NCBI GenBank assembly: GCA_037176905.1
Contig: JBBBWG010010989.1
Coordinates: 1-21,153, forward strand
Source of the DNA: Azolla pinnata
Lineage: Eukaryota > Streptophyta > Polypodiopsida > Salviniales > Salviniaceae
Direction: 5' to 3'
DNA: 21,153 nucleotides
Part shown: positions 8,656 to 19,200 of the stretch, one piece after another
Layout: each line of letters starts with the position of its first letter
Position numbering within the stretch: position 1 is the first letter of the stretch
The notes under the pieces: generated by a model
Databases searched by the model: none
What the model was told of the DNA's origin: nothing
What the model saw: only the letters and a program-made list of their open reading frames with translations
Translations under genes and position numbers: made by a program

Positions 8656-11600
8656 ATGGCCTGCATCAATGGCCCTGCTTCCGAGGCCGATCGCTTCTCG
8701 CCATCGCCCACCTCCCTCAAGGAAGGCCCCGTCCTCAGCCTCATGACCAAACGCCTCCGCGCCCTCAAGAAGAAGTACAACAAGATCCTCCAGATCGAGG
8801 AGAGCAAGTCGCAGGGCAGGAGCATCAACAGGGAGCAGGAGGAGGTCCTGAAGCTCAAGCTCTCCGTCGCCGCCCTCATCGACGAGTACGAGAAGCTGAG
8901 GGATCCGCTGGCGGTGGCCGTGAAGGAGGAGCTGTCGGAGCACGAGAAGGAGCTCGCGGAAGCGAGAGACAGGGAGGCGAGAGAGGCTGCAGAGACGAGG
9001 TTCAAAGAAGAGTTGAGGGGGGCGAAAGAAGAAGAAGAAGAAGAAGAAGAAGAAGAAGAAGAAGAAGAAGAAGAAGAAGGAGAAGAAGGAGGAGGAGGAG
9101 AAGAAGAAGAGGCCAAGGAAAGCCATGGAGCTGCAGAGATTGTCGGGGAAGGGGTCAAGGCAGGTAAAGAGAGAGGCATCTCTGATGCTCATGATCAGAA
9201 GGCGGCATTGCAGGATTCTGCAGATGTTTCCGCGGATGAATCCTCTTCGAAAGCTGCCTCTGGGAATCGCATCGGGAGCGAGGTTGCAGATGTGCTGACT
9301 CTGCTGTATTTCTCGCAGCTCTTCGATGCGAGGGCACACGGGGAAGGCTCTCCGCTGATATGGAGGAAGGTTCACGAGAGAAGCTCTTGCCTGTCGTATG
9401 ACTTTGTCACCGAGGATTCGCCGAGCCCTCTGCTCGAAACCGATCTCGATGATCTGGCTCTCTTCGGCTCGTTGCTAACCTCCAGAGCTCCCAATGCAAC
9501 CATTTCGCACAGAGATGCGCTCCAATTATGCATCGATCATGCGAATCGATGGGCTCAAAATTCGGATTCGGCTGTAAGAGAAGACCTCGGCGTAACGTGT
9601 ATCCTTTCTTTTTGAGCTACTTGTTTGACCTTCGGGAGATAGTATAGACATGTCATTTTCCCGGTGTGGATTTTTTATCTGCTTGGCGTGTCCCTCATCT
9701 AACCTAGACCAGCATTTTCTAGATGACCCCACTTTTGGAATGGGTCATATCCCGAGGAATGAGAAAATGAATCGTCACTCAAAATCATATGTGATATTGG
9801 AGATTTTGGCATTTTCTGTATTGTTTTCCTTAATGTGAGTTTGCAGATTCCCACTTGAGAGAGAGATTGAACAGGATCCTTTCATCTGAGTACTTCACCA
9901 TGATTCCTGAGCTAAAGACCGTCAATGAACAAGTTGCTGTTGCTGCTGTCGTGTCAGGAGCCGAGCGATATGCGTCAGAGTTTTTGATTCATGGGCCTTC
10001 AACTGGAGAGGCAGTATCAGATGTTTCAGCATTTTTATCTTCTCAGGTAAGCATATCTATGCATAAACTGTGCCTCCGGCCATACTAATGAACCATGTAT
10101 ATATATATGTATACCGTGCTTTGAACGCTTAAAACATTAAGGGGCTTCCTATTGGGATTGGATGATCGAGAGTTTATATGGTCATTAACTTAGGCGTAGT
10201 CAAAGCTGAGGATCTCCATGAACTATTTTAAGGGCTTAAATGAAAACAGATCTGGAGAGACTTTGATCCAAGAATGGTAAAGGATGTATTTATTTATCCA
10301 CGACTTTATTCATAACTGGAAACAAACATTGATGTTGAAACCACAATCCGTTTATATGTCAACATTCAGATGCACATTTAATGCTGTGTTTAGTGAAAAT
10401 AACCATATTATACGACTGACACTAAGAGAAACGTTTGTAAGGTAAATTGTGATTTTGCACAATTGTGATGGGTAAAGGGAGTATTGCCAATGACACCATT
10501 TTATGGTATGGCTATATAATGGATGACGACGGGGGTTCATGCTATGATTTCGAGCATGAATTGTCCTAAATAATGCTCTCATGTTCTTTATGTGATGTGT
10601 GACCAGTAATTGTGTTTTAACACGATATTAAACAGCTGCATTTTTCTTCGAAAAATTTTCAATTCATTGTGGGCTTCAAAATAATAGTTGAAGTGATCCA
10701 GGAAGCTGTTAGACCAAGTAGAATTTAGTTGACATGTTTTTCTTGTCATGAGTTCTGAATCATGTTAACTATGCATGACATTAAGTGCAGTCTCAAAATG
10801 ACTGTAAACAAAATGTTCATGTTGTAACCACAAACTGAGTATGCATCAACATCCGTGTGCACACTGAACACTGCATTCAGAGTCAAAGGTATTCCTTGTA
10901 TTTTCATAAGCCTATTAACATATACTTATGCTAAGAAATTTCTTTTCAACTAAAGTTTTGGAGAAATGTGTTTTTCAACCAAACTTTTGGTTTACATAAT
11001 TGTGACAGGGCCAAGGAGCGAGTCAGCAGTTGCATTCCCAGAGTATTGAGTATATGCATCAAACATCGACAGTTGATGCATCTGCAAGTGTGTTTGGGAG
11101 TCTGTCAATCAGCCAATGCGAAACAAGAATAGGCGATCAGATTATAAAGGTAAAAGAATTACTTCTGCTGTTTCTGTGGCGTGTAAAAAGCTTGCCACGA
11201 AACGCAGGGCTCATCGTTGTTGATGCCTGTGGCAGATTGGGTCTCACGAAATCCTAAACAGCGGATTATCGTCGTCAGAGGAGGGTGAACAACAGAAAAC
11301 CGCACCTGCAACCAGCGGAAGTGACCGGGCGGAAACGCACGAGTCAAAGGAGCAACAAGAATCGAATGTTTCCAACGTTGATGCAGGAGGCCGGGGATAT
11401 CAGGGACCGAAAGGCAATGGGCGGGGGGGATACAGCTATGGAGCGGGTGGAAGGGGAAGAGGCTATGCGAATGGCCGTGGTGGGCGCGGTGGTGGCTATG
11501 GAAATGGCCGCAGTGGGCATTACTACGAGCAAGGAGGGTATCATCCGAGAAATAACTACTATGCAAGAGGAGGAGGAGGAGGAGGAGGAGGAGGCGGTGG

Positions 11601-11694
11601 TGGAGGTCGAGGTGCAAGGGGTGGAAATTCTTTCAGTGGCAATGCTGCTAATGGCCAGAATGCAGGAGATTTGGCAAAGAACATACCTGCTTGA
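8656..11694 (+). CDS. Caprin-like RNA-binding protein with coiled coil, poly-Glu and RGG/Gly-rich tail
   Basis: Exons 8656-9598, 9847-10046, 11009-11149 and 11236-11694 join in phase into 580 residues. The start codon is in good context (CCCCATGGCC). Residues 28-120 form a basic, then acidic coiled coil (LMTKRLRALKKKYNKILQ; INREQEEVLKLKLSVAAL). Its order of motifs follows animal caprin HR1 (…KKLRNLEKKK… GERLNQDQ…). Residues 125-141 are 17 consecutive Glu from a GAA repeat. Residues about 205-380 look globular (VADVLTLLYFSQLFD … LRERLNRILSSEYFT) and resemble the caprin dimerisation region, whose human counterpart ends with a VERVFQSNYF-like helix. Residues about 478-570 are Gly/Arg/Tyr-rich with GGRGY, RGGRGGGYG and a 12-Gly run, typical of RNA-binding condensate proteins. 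The exon 1 donor (ACGT/GTATCC) is the one that keeps frame. No G3BP-binding motif is recognised. The likely role, by inference, is in cytoplasmic mRNP or stress granules. The gene structure is firm; the family name is probable. Confidence 0.78.
9028..9115 (+). repeat. Coding (GAA)n tract encoding poly-Glu
   Basis: Seventeen GAA codons from 9028 are followed by GGA/GAA/GAG codons. The pure-codon run suggests recent slippage and length polymorphism. It produces poly-Arg and poly-Lys shadows in the other plus frames and poly-Ser/poly-Phe shadows on the minus strand, none of which are genes. Confidence 0.95.
10047..11008 (+). other. Intron 2 of the caprin-like gene with an internal diverged duplication
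   Basis: This 962-base intron has donor GTAAGC and acceptor TGACAG. Two related segments of about 80 bp lie at about 10313-10397 and 10800-10885 (compare GTTGAAACCACAATC with GTTGTAACCACAAAC, and the following CAACATTC/CAACATCC … TGCACA phrases). No gene is seen inside. Confidence 0.6.
11571..11606 (+). repeat. Coding (GGA)n tract encoding poly-Gly
   Basis: A GGA/GGC/GGT run of about 12 codons lies in the last exon of the caprin-like gene, inside its RGG-type tail. Shadow frames read poly-Glu (plus) and poly-Pro or poly-Ser (minus) and are not genes. Confidence 0.85.
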
Positions 11695-11949
11695 TCTGAT
11701 CTGGATCCTCTCTTCTGACATTTTGGGCGAGATCGATGACTGTGTGTAATTCGATCGAAATTTTCTAGCAACCTGCTGCTGCTGCCCCTGCCGTCCATTT
11801 TTTTTGCAAAAACAACAACGATTTTGATCCCTTTGGTCTCGAGCACAAGTTTTGTCTCTTTGGATTACGAGAACACGCCTTCGATCCACCTCTTTCTTTC
11901 TTTCTTTCTTTTCTTTTCTTTTCTTTTCTTTCTTCCTTTCTTGTGTACA
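11695..11949 (+). other. Probable 3' UTR of the caprin-like gene with TTTC/TTTTC tract
   Basis: No coding frame is supported. A pyrimidine microsatellite (TTTC then TTTTC units) lies at about 11890-11940. No clear AATAAA was spotted, which is usual for plants. Confidence 0.5.
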
Positions 11950-12233
11950 CTCAGGGTACTTCTTGTTCTATAGAACATTTGAGACCCCAGTAGATATTTG
12001 ATTTGAAGGCATCCGCGTACTGTGATCCGAGCTGAATGTTTTATCAGTTTTGCTGGGTTATTCTTCAGTTTTTGTTTGCATAACTAGCTTCTCAGGGTGC
12101 TTCTCGTTCTATTGAACATTTTAGTCCCAGTTGATGTTTGTTTTGAGGGCACACTGCGTAATGTGATCTGAACTGAACTTTTGATCAGTTTTGTTGGGTT
12201 ATTCTTCAGTTTTATCTGTATAGCTAGGTTCTC
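11950..12233 (+). repeat. Diverged 141-bp tandem duplication downstream of the caprin-like gene
   Basis: Copy 1 (about 11950-12090) and copy 2 (about 12091-12233) both start CTCAGGGTRCTTCT. They share GTTCTAT.GAACATTT, GTGATC.GA.CTGAA and GGGTTATTCTTCAGTTTT in the same order, with scattered substitutions and few indels. They lie in the probable 3' UTR or just beyond it. Confidence 0.85.
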
Positions 12234-12415
12234 GTCCAAAGTGATGAGAGGTTCTAGTTTCAACTTGCCCATAATCTGGATAGACATGTAATGATCTGCT
12301 TTCCATGGTTCTCATCAGATATATCTGGAGCAAAATGTGCATGATTTGCACGTTAATCTCAGCCATTTCATCGAGATACCGTAGCCATGAGACGCTTCAC
12401 CAAGCGATCCAACTT

Positions 12416-12660
12416 GCAGGAGCCACAGTCAATGAAGTTCCATACCAGAATCCGACTTGTACAGGTACATGAGCTAAATGAAGTTCCAGACTTGTACAGG
12501 TGCATGAGCTACAATCAATGAAGTTCCATACCAGAATCCAACTTGTTGAGCTACAATCAATGAAGTTCCATACCAGAATCCGACTCGTTGAGCTACAATC
12601 AATGAAGTTCCATACCAGAATCCGACTCGTTGAGCTACAATCAATGAAGTTCCACACCAG
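12416..12660 (+). repeat. 42-bp minisatellite, about five to six units
   Basis: The unit runs TGAGCTACAATCAATGAAGT, then TCCATACCAGAATCCGACTCGT. The three central copies (from about 12506) are almost identical with a period of 42. The first copies are altered and carry an inserted TGTACAGGTRCATGAGCT phrase; the last copy degrades into ACTGCATTGGG. As 42 is a multiple of three, it yields repetitive false open frames on both strands. It sits between two convergent genes. Confidence 0.92.
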
Positions 12661-13235
12661 AACTGCATTGGGTTCTGAATGCAACAGTTAGCAAAAGGGA
12701 GATCACTCATCCAAACAGCTGAGACAGTTCAAAAACAAAAAACAGAGATCAATACCGAGGCAAATACAAAAAGTAGTCTTCGATTCCTCGATTGGCTTCA
12801 ATCGGCTTTCCTTGATGCACCCCTGTGCTTGGAGCTCGTGTAGAATCAGATATCACACAGTTACAGAGGAGCAGTCTGGCTCTTCCATAATACTCCGCAT
12901 CTAGTAAAACTCTTCAGCGCATCTACCAAATATCAACACACTTGCCATCTGATATGGTCTTTATTTACAACAGGCCTGCTTCCGAACGCTTACCCCCAGC
13001 CATAACCCGCATACAATTGTTTCTGCTGCAATTGAGACAAAAACCACAAGTTTTTGGAACGACAATCGATTCGTAAAGAACACAATGATGACAATCTCAT
13101 TCTAAGGAGTGTTGTTGGCAAGCAACGCTTTCTTTCTAGAATACAAGCAGGATAATATCGTACTCCATGCGGCAATACAGCATTGCTATAGTTTCGTGGA
13201 GGCTTCAAATCGCTCCAAGCATTAACCTAGCAAAT
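12661..13235 (-). other. Probable 3' UTR and downstream region of the cyclin T gene
   Basis: No supported coding region lies here. The stretch next to the stop codon at 13236 is expected to be 3' UTR of the minus-strand cyclin T gene. No RNA gene or repeat was recognised. Confidence 0.45.
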
Positions 13236-16200
13236 CTAGCTCCGATATTTCACCCGAGGTTTCTTGTGATCCCTTTCAGTATCATCATGCCGAAAACCAT
13301 CATCACCATCGTGCGTATCAGACTTCTGATGATGTTCAGGCTTGCTTTGCCGATTGTGTTCCGAGACATATATTTCACCTTCATCATTGTCCAGATACCT
13401 TTCAGAATTGCACTCACCCTCTTTCTTGTTATTGGCATCTGATTGGTCCTCACCCTTCCACGTATCCTCTAGCTCCGAAAATTCTTCAGTCACACCATCA
13501 TGCTGCTTATCTTCGTGGCCATTTTCTAAGTCCATTTCAAGAAGTTCTTCCTCGTCGGTTAGTTCCCTCTTTGGGATAGATGCCCTTACTTCTCCTCCCT
13601 GTTTTCGCCTCTGGATAGCAGCCTTGACACGATCAATATTAACATCACCAAGATCCCCCCAATCGGTTTTTCGATTGGCTTCAGAATCTTGTTTAGACAC
13701 ATCCTGCTTGGGCCCACTCTCTTCCACAGTAGCAGCTACGTTGGTTTCAGAGGCAATAGCAGAATCTTCAGTAGCTCTGTTCTCCCCTATCCTTGCTGTA
13801 GAAATTTCTTCTTCTGGAGCAGCACTACAAGAAGTCCGAGTTTCCCCTTTAGCAACTATATTGGTATCTGTCTCCTCCATAGCAGGGTGAGGCATATCAT
13901 TTTCAGATGTTCCATTGTTGCTTGTTTCGTCTGGCTTTTTTGTTTTGTCTACTCTTATGCTAGCATCCGATTTGTTGTTCTCGGTTGTCCTTGGTTTTAC
14001 CTCTACTGTGTATTCTTCGTTATCTTCTTTTACCTTGTCTGATATTGTACATGCCGAAGCAGGGAATGCCTCGCTAGCAGATCTTTTATGACTGTTCATG
14101 TTTTCCCTTGATTTCACATCCCCCGTCTTCTCTGACGCTTCCACTCCAGAGGTAGAAGGCATGTCAGTTGTTGGTCTTCTACGACTTATGGTGCCAATAC
14201 TTGCACTAGGTTCACTGGTGCGAGAGCTCGGTACCTCTCTGTTTTGTTCATAAAGTTCTAGCATTTGATTACTCACTTCTGTTTCGAAGAAAACAATATA
14301 TGAGTAAACAAGTAACATTGAAAAAGGGGTGTTATTATATGCTACCATACAGAATGAAACTTATGTGAACTGAAATTGCTCAAACTAAAAAGTCTACAGT
14401 GGGCCAATCAGGATGATTGCTCGAGTCAAGGGCCCAGGCCTTTCATGACTTCACAAACAATGTGCATTGTATAAACAGAACAGTATATCCTCCACTGAGT
14501 ATATGCTTTGAGCAGGACAAGCACTGCAGCAGTCATATGCTTGATGATGATGTATGAAACAGATCTAAGTATGCAAATATTACCTTCAAGCTGACGAGGA
14601 GTGACATCGAACTCCTGCCACCAGACTTTCTCACCTTCACTTGGAAGTTTGACCTTCAGAAATTTCGCAGCTAAGAATATAGCTCCCGCAGCAATGTGGT
14701 GAGGTTTGAATTGCAAGCACAAGGATGTACGTAGCCTACATACCCCTCCAGAGAGTTAACACTACAATGTTGCACTTAAATCTAGGTTGCGATCGAACTT
14801 CACACAAAAATGTGTGACCTATATGCTGATGGAAGGGCATACCCGTCATTGACAAAATTCCATGCCACTTGGGCCAAGGCATTTTGTGCTACTTTAAACT
14901 TTTTAATGGCAGCAACAAGAGGTTTGTAAGGATGGTGAACATTGAGGTCGAAGCCCAAGGTCGCAAGCACCATTCGTTCTCCCAAAAGGACTATTTCCTT
15001 TTGCTCTTCAAAGACATCCTGTAACCACGAAAGATATTAAAGGAAATATCAAAGCAGGATTATTATTACTATTCGTGCTTGGGGCAATCACACAGTCAAA
15101 GAAAACTGATTGCTACTATTTGCAGCATTTAATCAAGGAAATTAAACTGTCTATATATCCACCATGACATCATATTTATAGCATTGTCAGTTCCAACTAT
15201 AGCGAGCCTATTTTGCTTGTTTTTTTATAGAAAAGTAAGTCATGCTGCCTGTTAGCCAGTGTAGTGTAAGACATATTTGACAAAGAAACATTTTGGTATC
15301 TTCCAAAATGTAAGATGTGCATAAGAAAAAGAACACCAGTCACCTGCTGCTTAATTCTTTGTGCTGCAGTTGGGTCCTTTTTGTTTCTGATCTCATATGA
15401 CAGAGAAATGACATCTCGAAGTTTTTGGGGCGTTTCCTCAACTTTACCCGCAAGGAACATACAAGTGGTCGCAATTAGCTGCTAGACAACAGACAACAAT
15501 ACTTTCCCAGTTCAGACTCTTGAGACATGCATAATGAAAATATAATTGAAATAAACTAAACTAATGTCCTTGTGCCTGCCATCCCGTCATCTGCACACCA
15601 TTTGCTTGGAGATAAACAATCAAGCATATAATTCACTCTCTCACCGAGTGGTTTTGTTACTATGGGAATTTCGTTCAGGCTAATGAAGCACTGAAGTACG
15701 CTCTCCCCTTAAAAGTGAAAACCCAATCGCTTTACCCAAAACGGGAAAGGGGTCCATAAAGACTACATGCTTGAGTTTATGAGTAATGATGAATTGCACC
15801 AACTAAACTCACTGGAACCACACTTCCACTATTTTGGAACAGAACTTCAAAACTTCTAATGGAACTAAGCTTAATAAGCTTTTCCTCATCACTCTACAAA
15901 TTTCTCTAAGGCAATGCTAATGGACGAATATTCAAATTCATAAGCTTCACAATGAATTTAACTAAAGACTAGTAAAGAAATGTTGAAATAGTAAAAAAAT
16001 GAAATTCAAAACTGCAAGAAGAAAAATTACAACAAAAAAACAGGCAAGAAAGTGAGAATCTTGAGCTAACTTTTACCTATAGAAGGCAAGTATCATGGTC
16101 TACCACATAACTATCATGTGTAGGATCTGTCTGCTTTACATCAACAGTGGGCAAGATGTCTGGACTTTCAAACAAACTAAGTAGTTATGAGCTTCAGACC

Positions 16201-19200
16201 CAAACTTTTATTGATTCAACAGGTAAACTGGCCATGACAAATGCTAGCAAAACGCAAGAAGAAATCAATATTCACATATGCATCACTATATGCATACGGA
16301 ACAGCTGTTGATATATACTCCCCTGGAAGAAAAGAAAAAGAATCTCAATAAGCAATAGAATACTGTTGTGCACGGTATCGAACACATATGTACTAAGATG
16401 GGTATAAATACATACAAAGACAAAATCATGCACATACATAGTTGCAAATGGAAAAGTCACCCAGGGACTCCCCCCCGAAAGAAGGAAAAAAGAAAGTTAG
16501 CACAGAACCTTGAAACCAACCTCGCCTTGTTATATCTGATTTACTATTGTAGAGACTGAGCATAATAGAGCTGAAAAATAGGATTCTACAAATGTAGAGA
16601 GTGCATTAACTATTGAAGCAGTACTTACATATCTATCATTTTTCAAATGAGATTGCCGTAGAAAAAAGCGATGACAAAATACAATAGCGGTCGCTATTGT
16701 TACTTGAGGCCTGCAAAACAGGAACCGGCTTACAAATTAGCACAATGGAAAATGTATGGTCTAAAAGGCAGTTGACATAAAACAAGGTAATGCATTGATT
16801 ATACAAATTTTGAATGAAGAATGAATTAATTTAAGAAAAAAACAACACTTCGAATCCAAAGATCAACTAAATTATGTATTTAGGCTGTAATGGAGCTAGA
16901 AAGCACATACACACTACACAATCATCAATGAAAAATTAGCCAGATAAATTATAAACGTGTTGAACTATGCATTAATTCAATAGATCTAGAATTGACATAA
17001 AACATGCTTTTCTTAGCACTCTCCTTGAATATGTCTCTTACAACACCATGGTACATCAAACCCTGTCTACAGTGTTATAAGGAGATGCCAGTTGGATAGT
17101 AGAGGTGTTTCCAATGCCCAGTGAAAAAATGTTTCAAGCATGAAAGCTTGTTTACAGAGTTTACAAGCAATCTATAGGTCTTTTACCATCAGTTATTTTG
17201 CCAGAAGTTAATGCTACTGGTTTACACTTTATGGCATCCTATATATCTGTAATAGAACTCCATATTATTTGAAATACCAGCAATCTATTCAATTTGATTT
17301 GCTGATTTCAGCAATTTACAACCCAGAAGTTCCTGTGCTATAGCCTCCACCCATTTCAAGTATTTTACGGTGTCTTCTCACACCATTTATTGACTCCAAA
17401 ATTTATCTGGGAATATTACTTTGTTGACTACAGACTTATACACTGATAATCATAAATTAAATTTAGCAGTTAGTCGAGACCCTATACACATCTAGATGCC
17501 CAGACGTATGGATGTCTAGAGCCAACCAACTGCCCTATAATTTTGGTTTCACTAGTCTACCCTCAGACATCGAATTTTATTTGAGTCCAATTTCAGCATC
17601 CCCCACATAAAGTTTGTTGTCAGTTTACTGACTGTCCATTGCCCTCGCACATATTTTTAATAGAACTTCAACTGTAGTTCCAATCTTGTATTAAAGCTTA
17701 GATCCTATTCCACAAAACAGCCATGATAAGATCCTCAAAACTTCACATAAGTCCCTCTGACCTTTTCATCAGCTTTCTGAGGTGTGCTCCTGATCAACCA
17801 AAAAAATCGTTCTTGAAAAGGAAGGACATTGCAATATGCCTAACACACCAAGACATTCAATTTCACCATCTTCCCCAAAACCACTGACTGAATCAATTCT
17901 GCATTTATATGATATCCTAACCATCAATTGAAATTTCCAATCCTGTATTAAAGCTTAGATGCTCAATCCTCTTCCACATTCAAGAATGTTTTCACCGACT
18001 TTCTGAGGTGTGCTGTTGATCACCCAAAAATATCCTGCAAGAGAAGGGCACTGCAATCGACCTCTACTACTGCCCATAACAAAAAGAGCATCTACATTCA
18101 ATTCCACCAACTTCTTCAAAACCCTGACTGGGCCAATCCTGTATTTTCTAGAATGATACACTAACCTTCAAATATATCCTCAACCTTATTCCTTTTTCAC
18201 CAGGGGTTTACATTACAGCTATGGAGACTCTCCTCAAAACTTTCATTAAGCCTCACTAACCTTTTCATGCACTTATAAACCATGCTGCTGATCACCAAAA
18301 ACACATTCCACAAAGGGAAGGGCGCTACAATAGACCTTTACAACAGCACATAACACCGAGAGCATCTACATTCAAATTTTCACCATCTTCCCTGAAACCC
18401 AATACTAGACTAATCCATTCTCATCCAGATTTCCAACTGGGGCTTGCATAACAGTGACGCCTACGCTAAACAAGCTCAACTGCAAGCAGAAAGATCAGAA
18501 AGTATAGTACGTTCATATACATAAAATCACGTCGATTCAACAACCCAAGAAATCTGGACAAATAATTCAAGAAGAGAGCTGTGCAGACCTGGATTCTCTT
18601 CACACATGATGGCCGAGGGATAGACACACATGATGGCCGAGGGATAGACACACCTGAATACAGACTCGTATAGAAAAACAAAATAACAAACCTGTTGACT
18701 CTCAGATAGGGCCAATTTATAAGCAGATGATGGAATTTGGTAACCAAACAATGGGTCAGATGGTAGTCTGTGCTTCAAAGGGTTTATAACTTGGAACTTG
18801 TACCCCAAGCATTAGGGTTCTTATGAGCATTTACTTTCGATATTTTACCTTACAAACCGAATCGTGTCTTAGAAGATGGTAACAGCCTTGCTGCCCTTCC
18901 ATGAATTCTAATATTACATTTTCTTTCATCTACATTGCACCTTTGCCATTATGGACCTAAATAACAGCATAAAGATCAGTTCAAGAAAGGTCTGCATGGG
19001 GTCAAGACAGGCAAACGCTCATTTTGCTACAATTCTTATCTTGCAGATCAATATATGATGAAACTCCAAACAAATATACAGGGCCAACTCACACCAGGCA
19101 CATAATTCTTTGAAGAAGTATGGCATAAAAAAAAACTAATCATACACTCTATTTTGGCCTTCAAGATCATCCAGACCTACTTTATTATCTGTAGGACCAT

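Noticed and set aside
8211-9167. 318-codon plus-strand frame with poly-Arg, and minus-strand poly-Ser/poly-Phe frames
   Set aside because: They are shadows of the GAA tracts and of the real caprin-like frame beginning at 8656.
9574-9597. Other exon 1 donors of the caprin-like gene (GTAAGA at 9574, GTAACG at 9592)
   Set aside because: Both leave phase 0, but the next exon needs one carried base. Only the donor after 9598 gives the continuous EDLGVTYSHLRERLNRI.
11285-11889. Poly-Glu, poly-Pro and His-rich frames around the GGA tract
   Set aside because: They are alternative frames of the Gly-rich last exon, whose in-phase frame continues from the upstream exons.
12397-12710. Repetitive frames such as VWNFIDCSSTSRIL and a possible CRISPR array
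   Set aside because: The 42-bp units abut without unique spacers, the host is a plant and the frames are by-products of a unit divisible by three.
18466-18808. Two overlapping 93-codon minus-strand frames in the cyclin T intron
   Set aside because: They are intronic, with no domain; the repeated CVYPSAIM is produced by the 24-bp DNA duplication.
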